64,000 bases of DNA from an uncultured Methylomonas sp. GTDB lineage: Bacteria; Pseudomonadota; Gammaproteobacteria; Methylococcales; Methylomonadaceae. Below are positions 28,622 through 37,743 of the stretch, piece by piece. The DNA is taken from positions 92,607-156,606 of the forward strand of contig CAKZJE010000034.1 in NCBI GenBank assembly GCA_936941155.1, written 5' to 3'. Under the pieces are notes generated by a model. That model was not told the DNA's origin, ran no database searches, and was given only the letters and a program-made list of their open reading frames with translations. The translations under genes were made by a program, and so were the position numbers. The first letter of the stretch is position 1. Every line of letters starts with the position of its first letter.

Positions 28622-30886
28622 ATGCCACTATTAACGTTATCTTTTTTAGTGGGTATTGTGCTGGTACAGCAATTTTCGCAATTACCCAATTTTTATGGGC
28701 TGGCGATTTGCGCTGTGCTAATAATTGGATGCGCATGGAAACGCTATTGGCATATTTGCTTGTTTTTAGTTGGTTTTTTGTGGGCGAATTTGTTTGCACT
28801 GGATAGATTATCCGAGCAATTGCCTAAAAATCTCGAAGATAAAGAACTGAATATTTCAGGCTATGTTATTTCTTTACCACAAGCCGATTCGCGGCGAGTT
28901 ACATTTGATCTTCAAATCACGGAAGCAGCAGAAAAGCTCCCTAATAAAGTCCGTTTAAGCTGGTACAACGCCACGCAAACTGTAAAAGCCGGTCAACATT
29001 GGCAATTCACGGTAAAACTAAAACGTCCGCACGGCATGTTTAATCCGGCTGGTTTTGATTATGAAACCTGGTTATTTTCTCAAAATATTGGCGCAACCGG
29101 CTATATTCGCAAATCTGAACCGCAATTGCTCGCCACAGGTTCTGCTCTTTATTTTATTCCTACTTGGCGACAAGCCATTTCCGATAAATTAACTCGATTA
29201 ATGTCTGATTCTGCCAACTTAGGATTAATCAAAGCGTTAGGTATTGGTGATGGCAGCGAAATTAATGATGCACAATGGCAAGTGTTTCGCAAAACTGGCA
29301 CGATTCACTTAATTGTCATTTCCGGCTCGCATATCAGCTTAGTTGCAGGCATGGCATTTTTTTTAGCCCGCAAATTTTGGGCAAAAACAACAGTTTTGGC
29401 ATTGTCACCGCCAACCTTTGCCGCGATTTTTTCCCTTCTGGTTGCCTTGTTTTATTCAGCTTTAGCCGGATTTTCTGTGCCAACACAACGCGCGATGATT
29501 ATGGTCGCCGTCGTGATGCTTGGCATCATTTTTCAACGCCACATAAAACCCATCAATAGTTTGGCGTTGGCTTTATTTCTGATTTTGCTATTTGATCCTG
29601 TTGCTGTGCTAGCTCCGGGTTTTTGGCTATCGTTTGCCGCCGTGATTGTCATTGTTTATTGCTCGGCGAATCGCTTAGGAAAAATATCTAATCTGTTTCC
29701 CATTGTGCATTTGCATTTTGTTGTCACACTCGGATTATCGCCACTGTTACTGTTTTTCTTTCAGCAAATGTCGATTATTTCGCCACTGGCAAATTTTATT
29801 GCCGTGCCAGCGGTTGAATTTTTAGCCGTGCCGCAAATTCTGATCGCGCTGCTGCTGATTTTTATACAGCCCACACTTGCGGCTAAGTTATTATTTTTCA
29901 TTGGAAAACAACTCGATTGGCTGTATTGGCTATTAAATAAATTAGCCGCGTTGCCGTTTGCGACACTCAATCACCCGCAACCCAGTTGGTGGTCGGTATT
30001 ATTAGCCACCTTAGGCATTTTTTTATTATTTGCGCCCAAAGGCATTCCAGCGCGTGGATTATCGGTCGTTTTGTGCTTACCGTTAATTTTTAACAAAACC
30101 GACAAAATAAACACGGGCGAATTTACTTTAACGTTATTAGATGTGGGGCAGGGCTTGTCAGCGGTGATTCAAACATCGCAACATATTTTAGTGTTTGATA
30201 CGGGCGCAAAGTTTTCTGCTGATTTTGATATGGGAAAAGCGGTGTTATTGCCGTTTTTGCGCAGTTTAGGCACAACTCACATTGATCGCTTAATGATTAG
30301 TCACGGCGATAATGACCATATTGGTGGTGCGCAATCGTTATTAGATGAAATGAAAGTGAATTCTATTTATACCAGTGCACCGCAAAAGTTTCCTCAGAAT
30401 GCGCCAATAAAATGTATTGCCGGACAATATTGGCAATGGAATCAAGTGGAGTTTACAGTGTTATCACCATCTGCAAAAAATAATTTTTTGAGTGAAAATA
30501 ATAATTCCTGCGTACTAAAAGTCACAGCCTTGCAAGGGAGCGTATTATTAACAGGCGATATTGAATCAGAAGCAGAACAACAATTAGTCACAAACTCGCC
30601 TGCTTTATTAAATTCAAAGATATTAATTGCACCTCATCACGGCAGTAAAACCTCGTCAACATCTGCATTTTTAACCGCAGTGAATCCAGAATTCATTTTA
30701 ATTCCAGCAGCATATAAAAATCGCTATCATTTTCCCCATCCTAGTGTGATAAATCGGTATCAAAATAAACAAATTAAATGGTTGATGACAGGCACAAGTG
30801 GTGCAATAAAAGTTAAAATAGCTTACCCAAACATAACAAGTTTTTCATACCGCACTGAAGAAGCTAAATATTGGCAAGATAAATAA
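28622..30886 (+). CDS. comEC: DNA internalisation competence protein ComEC/Rec2
   Basis: 754 residues. It forms the inner-membrane channel for single-stranded DNA in natural transformation. The N-terminus has membrane helices and an OB-like part (about 60-160), then the ComEC core (HLIVISGSHISLVAGMAFF near 230) with many helices to about 490. The C-terminal metallo-beta-lactamase-like domain (about 505-750) carries LLDVGQGLSAVIQT, SHGDNDHIGG and APHHGSKTS. It is complete with no interruption. With pilins upstream, it hints that the strain may take up DNA. It stands alone after the rplS terminator. Confidence 0.95.
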   Translation: MPLLTLSFLVGIVLVQQFSQLPNFYGLAICAVLIIGCAWKRYWHICLFLVGFLWANLFALDRLSEQLPKNLEDKELNISGYVISLPQADSRRVTFDLQITEAAEKLPNKVRLSWYNATQTVKAGQHWQFTVKLKRPHGMFNPAGFDYETWLFSQNIGATGYIRKSEPQLLATGSALYFIPTWRQAISDKLTRLMSDSANLGLIKALGIGDGSEINDAQWQVFRKTGTIHLIVISGSHISLVAGMAFFLARKFWAKTTVLALSPPTFAAIFSLLVALFYSALAGFSVPTQRAMIMVAVVMLGIIFQRHIKPINSLALALFLILLFDPVAVLAPGFWLSFAAVIVIVYCSANRLGKISNLFPIVHLHFVVTLGLSPLLLFFFQQMSIISPLANFIAVPAVEFLAVPQILIALLLIFIQPTLAAKLLFFIGKQLDWLYWLLNKLAALPFATLNHPQPSWWSVLLATLGIFLLFAPKGIPARGLSVVLCLPLIFNKTDKINTGEFTLTLLDVGQGLSAVIQTSQHILVFDTGAKFSADFDMGKAVLLPFLRSLGTTHIDRLMISHGDNDHIGGAQSLLDEMKVNSIYTSAPQKFPQNAPIKCIAGQYWQWNQVEFTVLSPSAKNNFLSENNNSCVLKVTALQGSVLLTGDIESEAEQQLVTNSPALLNSKILIAPHHGSKTSSTSAFLTAVNPEFILIPAAYKNRYHFPHPSVINRYQNKQIKWLMTGTSGAIKVKIAYPNITSFSYRTEEAKYWQDK

Positions 30887-30952
30887 CCCCTAATTCATTT
30901 TTTAAAACGGAACGGGTTTCAACAAATAACTATTTACAGAATAGGTGAAATA

Positions 30953-31273
30953 ATGACAGATTGGATTGAAGTTGTTGCTGAAAATGCTTTAGCAAATGGC
31001 GAACATCTCACAGTTGATGTAGACGGGACGCAAGTGGCAATATTTAAATTGGATAATCAATTTTATGCCATTGAAGATATTTGCACACATGACGGCACAG
31101 AAATAGCGAGTGGCGAATTGCAAGGGGATGAGATTATTTGCCCGCGACATGGGGCGCGTTTTTGTATTAAAACAGGTGCGGTAAAAGCAGCTCCGGCGTA
31201 TGAGGCGATAAGCTGTTTTCCGATTCGGATTGCAGAGGGGAAAGTGCAGGTGCGGGATAATCGTTGGGATTAA
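30953..31273 (+). CDS. Rieske [2Fe-2S] ferredoxin-like protein
   Basis: 106 residues, soluble, single Rieske domain. Cluster ligands are C44/H46 in CTHDG and C63/H66 in CPRHGARF, typical of the ferredoxin component of ring-hydroxylating dioxygenases and of NirD-like proteins. No oxygenase or reductase is adjacent, so the partner is unknown. RBS AGGTG. A family A palindrome follows and may end transcription. Confidence 0.93.
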   Translation: MTDWIEVVAENALANGEHLTVDVDGTQVAIFKLDNQFYAIEDICTHDGTEIASGELQGDEIICPRHGARFCIKTGAVKAAPAYEAISCFPIRIAEGKVQVRDNRWD

Positions 31274-31279
31274 TAATCT

Positions 31280-31312
31280 GTAGGGGCGGATTTTAAATAT
31301 CATCGCCCCTAC
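31280..31312. repeat. Palindromic repeat family A, copy 3 (short form)
   Basis: GTAGGGGCG...CGCCCCTAC with a shortened interior lacking the inner GAATTC palindrome. It sits between convergent genes and may act as a terminator. Confidence 0.7.
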
Positions 31313-31324
31313 TTAAAGCGTTAA

Positions 31325-31654
31325 TTAAGCTTTAAACTCTTCAACGTTTCTGCCATCTGCAATTAATTCAAGCAACCAATTAGGTTTTCTGCCGCGCCCC
31401 GCCCAAACTTGTTTGCTGTTTGCTGGGTTTTTGTATTTTGCTGCCTTGGTTTTTTTCGGTGGATTCACTAAAAATTCATTTAATGAAAAACCACGACTTG
31501 AAGCTAACTCTTGCATTTCATTATGCAAATCAATTTTATCTTGTTCTTTGCGTTCATTAATAGCATCTGTTAATTTTGCTTGGAAATCTTGTAAATCTTT
31601 AGAAGAAACTTCTAAAAGACTTTCTACGCTAATATCAGCTAAATTTAAGGTCAT
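31325..31654 (-). CDS. H-NS-family nucleoid protein
   Basis: 109 residues. It has an N-terminal coiled-coil oligomerisation region and the C-terminal AT-hook-like DNA-binding motif WAGRGRKPNWL preceded by KYKNPANSKQ, the H-NS/BpH3 signature. It is expected to silence AT-rich, horizontally acquired DNA, of which this window has plenty. The long AT-rich region upstream (31655-32010) probably holds its promoter and may bind the protein itself. Confidence 0.9.
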   Translation of the reverse strand: MTLNLADISVESLLEVSSKDLQDFQAKLTDAINERKEQDKIDLHNEMQELASSRGFSLNEFLVNPPKKTKAAKYKNPANSKQVWAGRGRKPNWLLELIADGRNVEEFKA

Positions 31655-32012
31655 TTTCTCATCCTTATTATTGTTCAGTTAAGCTTAATGCTAGTTTTAC
31701 TAGCGGTTCTATCAATTACACTAACAAATATATATCAACAGTTTCGATATAAAGTTATTAAAATTGATTTAGGCTGTGCATAATAACGTAAATTTAAAAA
31801 TCTTCAATAGAAAGTTTGATTAAAAATAAAACTTCATCGCTTTGAAGTGTTTTAAGTTTATAAAATAAAAACTAAAAAAATCCTAATTAGTGTATTTAAT
31901 TAACATCTGTAGATGATTGATTGCTCTTTTGTTGTTTAATTTAAAAAGCAATTGCTTGTTTTAGCAAAATAACGTGTTGTTATAGCGTTTTTAAATTAAC
32001 AAAATAAAATTT
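31655..32012. other. Long AT-rich intergenic region upstream of the H-NS-like gene
   Basis: About 360 bases with no gene on either strand, rich in A/T tracts. It probably contains the divergent promoters of the H-NS-like gene and yigZ; no promoter stands out clearly enough to name. No RNA gene is recognised. Confidence 0.5.
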
Positions 32013-32055
32013 GGAGGTCAGGCTTTGCCTGACAAGCAAGCAAAGCTTGCACTCC
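32013..32055. repeat. Double-hairpin palindromic repeat
   Basis: Bounded by GGAG and CTCC, it holds two hairpins: GTCAGGC TTT GCCTGAC (32017-32033) and GCAAGC AAA GCTTGC (32036-32050). Repeats of this look are dispersed in many bacterial genomes; no second copy occurs in this window. Confidence 0.7.
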
Positions 32056-32132
32056 GGCTATTTGCGTTATATCACAAGGAATTGGAAACGCTCTATTATC
32101 GTAATCAATAAACCACTGAAAGAAATATTGCA

Positions 32133-32693
32133 ATGTACTGTGTAAAGTCTGTCACTCATTATGAAGAGTTCATTAAAAAATCACGTTTTATTGGGGTTAT
32201 TGCGCCTTGCTTGAGTGAAAGTGCGGCTTTGTTGCATATAAAACAATTGTATGAGCAACATCCTCATGCCACGCATATTGCTTTTGCTTATCGGATTAAA
32301 ACGCCAGAAGGTTTTGTGTCGCGTTTTAATGATGCGGGTGAGCCTACGGGGACGGCTGGCAAGCCGATTTATCAGCATTTGGAAGGTAAGCAATTGATTA
32401 ATGTTGTGGTGGCGGTGATTCGTTATTTTGGTGGGGTGAAATTAGGGGCGGGTGGTTTAACGCGTGCTTATGGGAATTCTGCGCGACAAGTGATTGAAAT
32501 TGCGGAAATTATTGAATATGTTGAATTTGCGACTGTTGCGTTAAATTTGGATTACAAACAAATGCAAATGTTGGAATATCAGCTGAAAAAGTTGGATGGC
32601 GAAATTATTCAGCAGGATTTTGCCGGGCAGGTGAAGGTTGTTGTTAGTTTGCCGCTGGCGCATTTGAAAACGTTGCAGGCGATGTTTAGTTAA
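32133..32693 (+). CDS. yigZ: YigZ/IMPACT-family protein
   Basis: 186 residues. It has the UPF0029 N-terminal domain with KKSRFIGVIAPC, ATHIAFAYRI, RFNDAGEPTGTAGKPI and VIRYFGGVKLGAGGL, and the DUF1949-like C-terminal domain. It is related to eukaryotic IMPACT, an inhibitor of Gcn2; the bacterial role is unclear. It stands alone; repeats C and B follow and may stop transcription. Confidence 0.93.
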   Translation: MYCVKSVTHYEEFIKKSRFIGVIAPCLSESAALLHIKQLYEQHPHATHIAFAYRIKTPEGFVSRFNDAGEPTGTAGKPIYQHLEGKQLINVVVAVIRYFGGVKLGAGGLTRAYGNSARQVIEIAEIIEYVEFATVALNLDYKQMQMLEYQLKKLDGEIIQQDFAGQVKVVVSLPLAHLKTLQAMFS

Positions 32694-32710
32694 TAAATTT
32701 TCGGGTATAA

Positions 32711-32743
32711 AAACCTTTCAGGTCTTAAAGACCTGAAAGGTTT
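32711..32743. repeat. Palindromic repeat family C, copy 1
   Basis: AAACCTTTCAGGTCTT and its exact complement around one central base. It is the first of a C-B pair downstream of yigZ; compare 45246 and the coding copy at 50031. Confidence 0.85.
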
Positions 32744-32851
32744 GGGCGATAAAATAAGTTGTTTGACGACTTATAAGTTTAGTTTTCTGTCATCGCGCAA
32801 AATCTTTAGCCATTCGCTTTACTTAGCTAAATAAAACCGCTGAAATTTTTT

Positions 32852-32869
32852 AAGATGACTGGTCGTCTT
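32852..32869. repeat. Palindromic repeat family B, copy 2
   Basis: AAGATGACTGGTCGTCTT within CTGAAATTTTT...AAAAATTTTTCAAA flanks, as in the copies at 13262, 45318 and 61746. The remainder of 32694-33017 shows no gene. Confidence 0.75.
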
Positions 32870-33017
32870 GAAAAATTTTTCAAAATTTGTGTAAAAAAAC
32901 TGTTTTGAATATTTTTAAAGCACGCACTCAGCGGCTGCGCAGTAGTCTAAAGTCGATAAGCCGCGCCTAAAATGTTAAAATCATTTTATTTTTAATCTTA
33001 TTTTTTAGAGAGAGACA

Positions 33018-33761
33018 ATGGCAGGACATAGTAAATGGGCGAATATTAAACACCGTAAAGGGGCGCAGGATGCGAAACGCGGACAGGTATTCACAAAAAT
33101 GCTGCGTGAGATTTCGGTGGCAGCAAAAATCAGTGGCGATCCTTCTAATAATCCACGCTTGCGGACTGCAATTGATAAAGCCTTAGGCGCAAATATGAAG
33201 CGCGACACCATTGAAACCGCTATCAAAAAAGCGACCGGCGCATTAGATGGGGTGAATTATGAAGAAATTCGTTACGAAGGTTACGGGCCTTGCGGCACAG
33301 CGGTGATTGTGGATTGTTTGTCCGATAATCGGAATCGCACGGTAGCCGAAGTGCGTCATGCGTTTACTAAAGCGGGCGGCAATTTAGGCACAGATGGTTC
33401 TGTGGCGTATATGTTTAAAAAACTAGGGATTTTAAGTTACAACGCGGGTGTGGATGAAGACGCGCTGATGGAAGCGGCAATGGAAGCGGGCGCGGATGAT
33501 ATTGTTACCAATGATGATGGCTCTATTGATGTGATGACCAGTGCGGAAAGTTATTTAGCAGTGAAAGATGTGTTAATTGCCGCAGGTTTTACGCCCGACA
33601 ATTCGGAAGTCACAATGGAAGCGGATAATCAAATCACTATTACGGATTTGGAAGACGGACAAAAAGTGATGCGCTTAATCGACCGCTTAGAAGAATTGGA
33701 TGATGTGCAAGAAGTTTATTCTAATGCGGATTTTAGCGAAGAAATTTTAGAACAACTTTAA
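33018..33761 (+). CDS. yebC: YebC/TACO1-family protein
   Basis: 247 residues: [38 protein letters not shown] and the usual C-terminal acidic tail. The family was annotated as a transcription regulator and more recently linked to relief of ribosome stalling at poly-proline. In most gammaproteobacteria it precedes ruvCAB; here an alcohol dehydrogenase follows instead. RBS AGAGAGA. Confidence 0.96.
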   Translation: MAGHSKWANIKHRKGAQDAKRGQVFTKMLREISVAAKISGDPSNNPRLRTAIDKALGANMKRDTIETAIKKATGALDGVNYEEIRYEGYGPCGTAVIVDCLSDNRNRTVAEVRHAFTKAGGNLGTDGSVAYMFKKLGILSYNAGVDEDALMEAAMEAGADDIVTNDDGSIDVMTSAESYLAVKDVLIAAGFTPDNSEVTMEADNQITITDLEDGQKVMRLIDRLEELDDVQEVYSNADFSEEILEQL

Positions 33762-33792
33762 TCAACTATTGATTATTGACGATACACCCACG

Positions 33793-33820
33793 ACTGCCAG
33801 TTTTTGAGGATTGGCAGTTT
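33793..33820 (+). terminator. Weak terminator after yebC
   Basis: ACTGCCA / TGGCAGT stem with a 12-nt loop and three T. Confidence 0.5.
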
Positions 33821-33843
33821 TATATGAACTTCAGGAGAGATTT

Positions 33844-34896
33844 ATGCAAGCAGCGATAGGTTATGCGGCGTTTCACCACGACACACCTTTAGTACCGTTT
33901 CAATTTAAACGGCGCGAATTGACTGCCACCGATGTGCAGATTGAAATTCTGTATTGCGGCGTGTGTCATTCTGATATTCATCAAGTGCGCAATGAATGGG
34001 GCAGTTCAACTTTTCCCATCGTGCCCGGACATGAAATTGTCGGCAAAGTCACTGCGGTTGGTAGCGAGGTCACAAACTTTTCCGCAGGTGACAGCGTAGG
34101 CGTGGGATGTATGGTCGATTCTTGTGGCGAATGCGCCGATTGTCAGGAGCATTTAGAACAATATTGCAATCACGCCGTTTTCACCTACAACAGCCCAGAT
34201 AAACACACAGGCACGAGCACTTATGGCGGCTATTCCAATCAAATTGTGGTCGATCAACATTTTGTGCTGAAAATTGCTGAAACGCTGGATTTAGCGGCTG
34301 CCGCGCCGTTGTTATGTGCAGGTATTACCACATATTCGCCGTTAAAACAATGGCAAATTGGCGCGGGCGATAAAGTTGGCGTGGTGGGCTTAGGCGGTTT
34401 AGGACACATGGCGGTGAAATTTGCCCATGCGTTAGGTGCGCATGTTGTGTTGTTTACCACCTCCGCCAATAAAATCGACGATGCGAAACGCTTAGGTGCA
34501 GACGAAGTAGTGATTTCTAAAAATCCTGACGAAATGAATGCCCATGCGCAAAGCTTTGATTTTATTTTAAATACCGTTGCTGCTCCGCATAATCTCGATG
34601 CTTTCACCGCGCTGTTAAAACGTGACGGCACGTTGTGTTTAGTCGGTGTGCCTGATCAACCGCATCCATCGCCTAGCGTCGGTAATCTGATTTTTAAACG
34701 TCGTCGTTTAGCCGGTTCGTTGATTGGCGGGATTCAAGAAACGCAAGAAATGCTCGATTTTTGCGCAGTTCACAACATCACTTCTGATATTGAACTCATT
34801 CCAATTCAGCAAATTAATGAAGCCTACGAGCGCGTGTTAAAAAGTGATGTGAAATATCGCTTTGTGATTGATTTAGCTAGCTTAAAGAATGCGTAA
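33844..34896 (+). CDS. Zinc-dependent NAD(P) alcohol dehydrogenase, CAD/YahK type
   Basis: 350 residues from ATG 33844 (CAGGAGAG upstream). Medium-chain dehydrogenase: catalytic zinc residues C41 and H63-E64 (PGHEIVG), structural zinc cysteines C94, C97, C100 and C108, and the Rossmann loop GLGGLGHMAV. It resembles cinnamyl-alcohol-type enzymes that reduce aldehydes with NADPH. The stop codon directly abuts the ybgC start (TAAATG), so it is in the tol operon region, where ruvCAB normally sits. Substrate unknown; detoxifying aldehydes would suit a C1 metabolism but is only a guess. Confidence 0.92.
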   Translation: MQAAIGYAAFHHDTPLVPFQFKRRELTATDVQIEILYCGVCHSDIHQVRNEWGSSTFPIVPGHEIVGKVTAVGSEVTNFSAGDSVGVGCMVDSCGECADCQEHLEQYCNHAVFTYNSPDKHTGTSTYGGYSNQIVVDQHFVLKIAETLDLAAAAPLLCAGITTYSPLKQWQIGAGDKVGVVGLGGLGHMAVKFAHALGAHVVLFTTSANKIDDAKRLGADEVVISKNPDEMNAHAQSFDFILNTVAAPHNLDAFTALLKRDGTLCLVGVPDQPHPSPSVGNLIFKRRRLAGSLIGGIQETQEMLDFCAVHNITSDIELIPIQQINEAYERVLKSDVKYRFVIDLASLKNA

Positions 34897-35295
34897 ATGA
34901 AGAAATTTAACTGGTCGGTACGAGTTTATTATGAGGACACGGACGCGGGTGGCGTGGTTTACTATGCCAATTATCTAAAGTTTTTAGAGCGTGCCAGAAC
35001 CGAAATGCTGCGTACTACAGGGATAGAGCAATCAGCATTAAATCGTACCGAGCAGATTATTTTCGTGGTGCGCTCGGTGCATATTGATTATCTAAAATCG
35101 GCGTTATTTGATGATTTGCTTGAGATACATTCTGAAATTACGCAGGTGAAAAAAGCCAGTCTAGTGTTTGAACAAAGTGTTTATCGAGCAGATATTTTGT
35201 TATGTAAAGCCGAGGTTTGCATTGCTTGTGTTGATTCGCAAACCATGCGCCCAAAAGCAATTCCCAAGGATTTAATAGCACAATTTTCAGAATAG
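34897..35295 (+). CDS. ybgC: Tol-Pal-associated acyl-CoA thioesterase
   Basis: 132 residues, hot-dog fold, with YYEDTDAGGVVYYANYLKFLERARTEML carrying the catalytic Asp. Hydrolyses short- or medium-chain acyl-CoA and is tied to the tol-pal cluster in most proteobacteria. Starts immediately after the dehydrogenase stop. A small hairpin (CTGCG / CGCAG at 35318) lies between it and tolQ. Confidence 0.95.
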   Translation: MKKFNWSVRVYYEDTDAGGVVYYANYLKFLERARTEMLRTTGIEQSALNRTEQIIFVVRSVHIDYLKSALFDDLLEIHSEITQVKKASLVFEQSVYRADILLCKAEVCIACVDSQTMRPKAIPKDLIAQFSE

Positions 35296-35393
35296 ACTAA
35301 ACTTTTAATAGAGGATTGCTGCGTTTTTTTCGCAGTACACGGAGTTATCCTGCCGATACTTTTGATTTTTACCCTATTAGTTAAGCTAAAAAA

Positions 35394-36071
35394 ATGAATG
35401 TTGATTTATCTATTTATAATCTAATTAAAGATGCCAGTTTTGTCGTGCAGTTTGTGATGCTGATTTTGTTAATCGCTTCAGTCATTTCTTGGACGTTCAT
35501 TTTTTTCAAGCGCAAAGAAATTAAACAATCTATTCTCATTACAGATGATTTTGAAGAAGAGTTTTGGTCTGGTATTGAACTAACAGAGCTGTATAAAAAA
35601 CTCAGTGCTAAAGAATTTGAACCCGAAGGTATCGAAAAAATCTTCTTAAGTGGCTATAACGAATTTTCCAGAATGCGGCAAAAAGGCAATGTTGAGCCAG
35701 CGGTGTTAGTGGAAAGTGCGCAACGTGCGATGCGGATTGAATTATCGCGCGAATTAGATCGCTTAGATGATTCTTTGCCTTTTTTAGCAACAGTGGGTTC
35801 AACCAGCCCTTATATTGGCTTATTCGGCACAGTGTGGGGGATTATGAATGCGTTTAGATCCTTGGTGAATGAGCATCAAGCCACATTAATTCAAGTCGCT
35901 CCGGGTATTGCAGAAGCTTTGATTGCTACCGCAATGGGCTTATTTGCCGCCATTCCAGCTGTGATTGCTTACAACCGCTTTTCTACGCGCTTAGACCGAT
36001 TAGCAGGACGCTATGAATTATTCATTGATGAATTTGTGGTGTTATTACAACGATTGGCGCACAGCAAATGA
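35394..36071 (+). CDS. tolQ: TolQ inner-membrane motor subunit
   Basis: 225 residues. It has three membrane helices (FVMLILLIASVISWTFIFF; the pair around TVGSTSPYIGLFGTVWGIM and APGIAEALIATAMGLFAAIPAVIAYN). With TolR it forms the proton channel that energises TolA during cell constriction. Overlaps tolR by 4 bases. Confidence 0.97.
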   Translation: MNVDLSIYNLIKDASFVVQFVMLILLIASVISWTFIFFKRKEIKQSILITDDFEEEFWSGIELTELYKKLSAKEFEPEGIEKIFLSGYNEFSRMRQKGNVEPAVLVESAQRAMRIELSRELDRLDDSLPFLATVGSTSPYIGLFGTVWGIMNAFRSLVNEHQATLIQVAPGIAEALIATAMGLFAAIPAVIAYNRFSTRLDRLAGRYELFIDEFVVLLQRLAHSK

Positions 36072-36508
36072 GTCATCACTATACCAGTCGTCGTAGCAGA
36101 CGCAGAAAACCGATGTCAGAAATCAATGTTGTGCCTTACATTGATGTCACGTTTGTATTGTTGATTATTTTTATGATTACCGCGCCATTGCAACAAAGTG
36201 CGGTAGACGTTGAGTTACCGGAAGCCAGTGGCGCAAAAGTTGAACAAAAAGAACAGCCGCCAGTGATTATTTCTATTCAAAAAGATGGACAATATTATTT
36301 AAGCGAACAAGAAAATGCTGAAAAAGCGGTGCCGTTGCCAGAGTTATTGCTGCGGGTCTCAGCATTACAAAGAGACAATCCGCAAATACAGGTTTATATA
36401 AAAGGTGATGCTGCTGTGGATTACGGCAAAGTTGTTGCTGTGATGGCAGCGTTAAAGGATGCAGGCGTACCCAATGTAGGATTGATGACCAGCCCATTAG
36501 AGCCCTAA
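36068..36508 (+). CDS. tolR: TolR inner-membrane motor subunit
   Basis: 146 residues. A single N-terminal helix begins EINVVPYIDVTFVLLIIFMI, with the conserved Asp that carries protons, followed by a periplasmic domain. It starts within the tolQ stop (ATGA). Confidence 0.97.
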   Translation: MSHHYTSRRSRRRKPMSEINVVPYIDVTFVLLIIFMITAPLQQSAVDVELPEASGAKVEQKEQPPVIISIQKDGQYYLSEQENAEKAVPLPELLLRVSALQRDNPQIQVYIKGDAAVDYGKVVAVMAALKDAGVPNVGLMTSPLEP

Positions 36509-36509
36509 A

Positions 36510-37691
36510 ATGGATAGTGATAGTTCGTCAAAATTCAGTTTGGCATTTTTTCTAGCTATTTTATTCCACTTATTGGTCATCGCTTTATTTGCGCTGGGAT
36601 TAAGTTACGCTCCTGACATTAAAATTGCACAACCCATACAAGCAATGCGGGCAACTATTTTGGATGAGGAGCAGTTGCAACAGGCCAACATAATTAATGC
36701 AATTAATACCTCGCCTGAAGTAGAAAAAAAACGTTTAGTAGAGGTTCAAAAACAAAAACAAAAGCTTTTAGCTGAGGCAGCAGAAAAATTGATAGCCGCT
36801 GCATTGCAAGAGAAAGAAAAGCAACAAAATGTCAAACCACAGCTGAGCGAACCTGAAAAAAATCTGCCAAAAGTTGATGAAGCAGCAGATATGGAAAAAA
36901 AAAATATAGAAACTAAAAAACTTGATGCGGAAAAACAGGATGCCCGCGAAAAGTGGTTGAAAAAAGTAGCTGAAAAAAAGAAAGCGGAACAAGAGCAAGC
37001 TAAAAAGATGGAAGCGTCTCGTCTTGCTGAATTAGAAAAGAAAAGATTTGCTGAAAATGCGATTGAAATAGAAAAAAATAAAGCGCGAGAACGGTGGTTA
37101 AAAAAAGTTGCCGAACAAAAAAAACAGGAAGAAAAAGCCGCGCAAAATGAAAAATTAAAACAAGAAGCTTTAAAAACTGCTGAAGCGGAAAAAAAACAGG
37201 CAGCCATTGCCAAAGAGTTAGCGCGGGAAAAATCCGAAGAAAATCGACTTCATGCTTTAGCTGAACAGCGTTTAAAACAAGCGCAAGCAGAGCAAGAACG
37301 TGTTAAGGCGTTGGAAAAACAACAGGCAGAAAACAGCAAAGCAACAGAATTAGCAGCACAAAAAAAAGCCCAGCAGGAAAAACTGCAAGCAGAACAAGAT
37401 GATAAATGGCGCGATAAGTTAAGGAAGCAATTTACAGATGCAATTGAAGCAAAAATAAAAACTCGCTGGAATCGCCCAATTGCAACAGATGGCTTGGTTT
37501 GTGTGATTCGATTACAACTGGATAGAAATGGACAAGTGAGAAAAACATTTGTAGAAAAATCCAGTGGCAATAAGCTTTTTGATGAATCCGCAAGTAATGC
37601 GGTGTATAAAGCACAACCATTCGACATGCCGGATGATAAAAAAATACTCGAAGAAGCATTGGAAAGTTTTCCAGTAAAGTTTGATGATTAG
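36510..37691 (+). CDS. tolA: TolA periplasm-spanning protein
   Basis: 393 residues. It has an N-terminal anchor (FSLAFFLAILFHLLVIALFALGL), then a long Lys/Ala/Glu/Gln helix of about 230 residues (domain II), and a C-terminal TonB-like domain (CVIRLQLDRNGQVRKTFVEKSSG, AVYKAQPFDMP). It transmits motor energy to Pal and TolB at the outer membrane. Starts 1 base after tolR. Confidence 0.95.
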   Translation: MDSDSSSKFSLAFFLAILFHLLVIALFALGLSYAPDIKIAQPIQAMRATILDEEQLQQANIINAINTSPEVEKKRLVEVQKQKQKLLAEAAEKLIAAALQEKEKQQNVKPQLSEPEKNLPKVDEAADMEKKNIETKKLDAEKQDAREKWLKKVAEKKKAEQEQAKKMEASRLAELEKKRFAENAIEIEKNKARERWLKKVAEQKKQEEKAAQNEKLKQEALKTAEAEKKQAAIAKELAREKSEENRLHALAEQRLKQAQAEQERVKALEKQQAENSKATELAAQKKAQQEKLQAEQDDKWRDKLRKQFTDAIEAKIKTRWNRPIATDGLVCVIRLQLDRNGQVRKTFVEKSSGNKLFDESASNAVYKAQPFDMPDDKKILEEALESFPVKFDD

Positions 37692-37743
37692 CAGTTTTAA
37701 AGGTGAATTTTTAACAATGGTTATAATCAATAAAAGCAACATC

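Noticed and set aside
29275..29559. Extra frame inside comEC (94 codons)
   Set aside because: It lies entirely within a conserved membrane gene in another frame and has no recognisable product.
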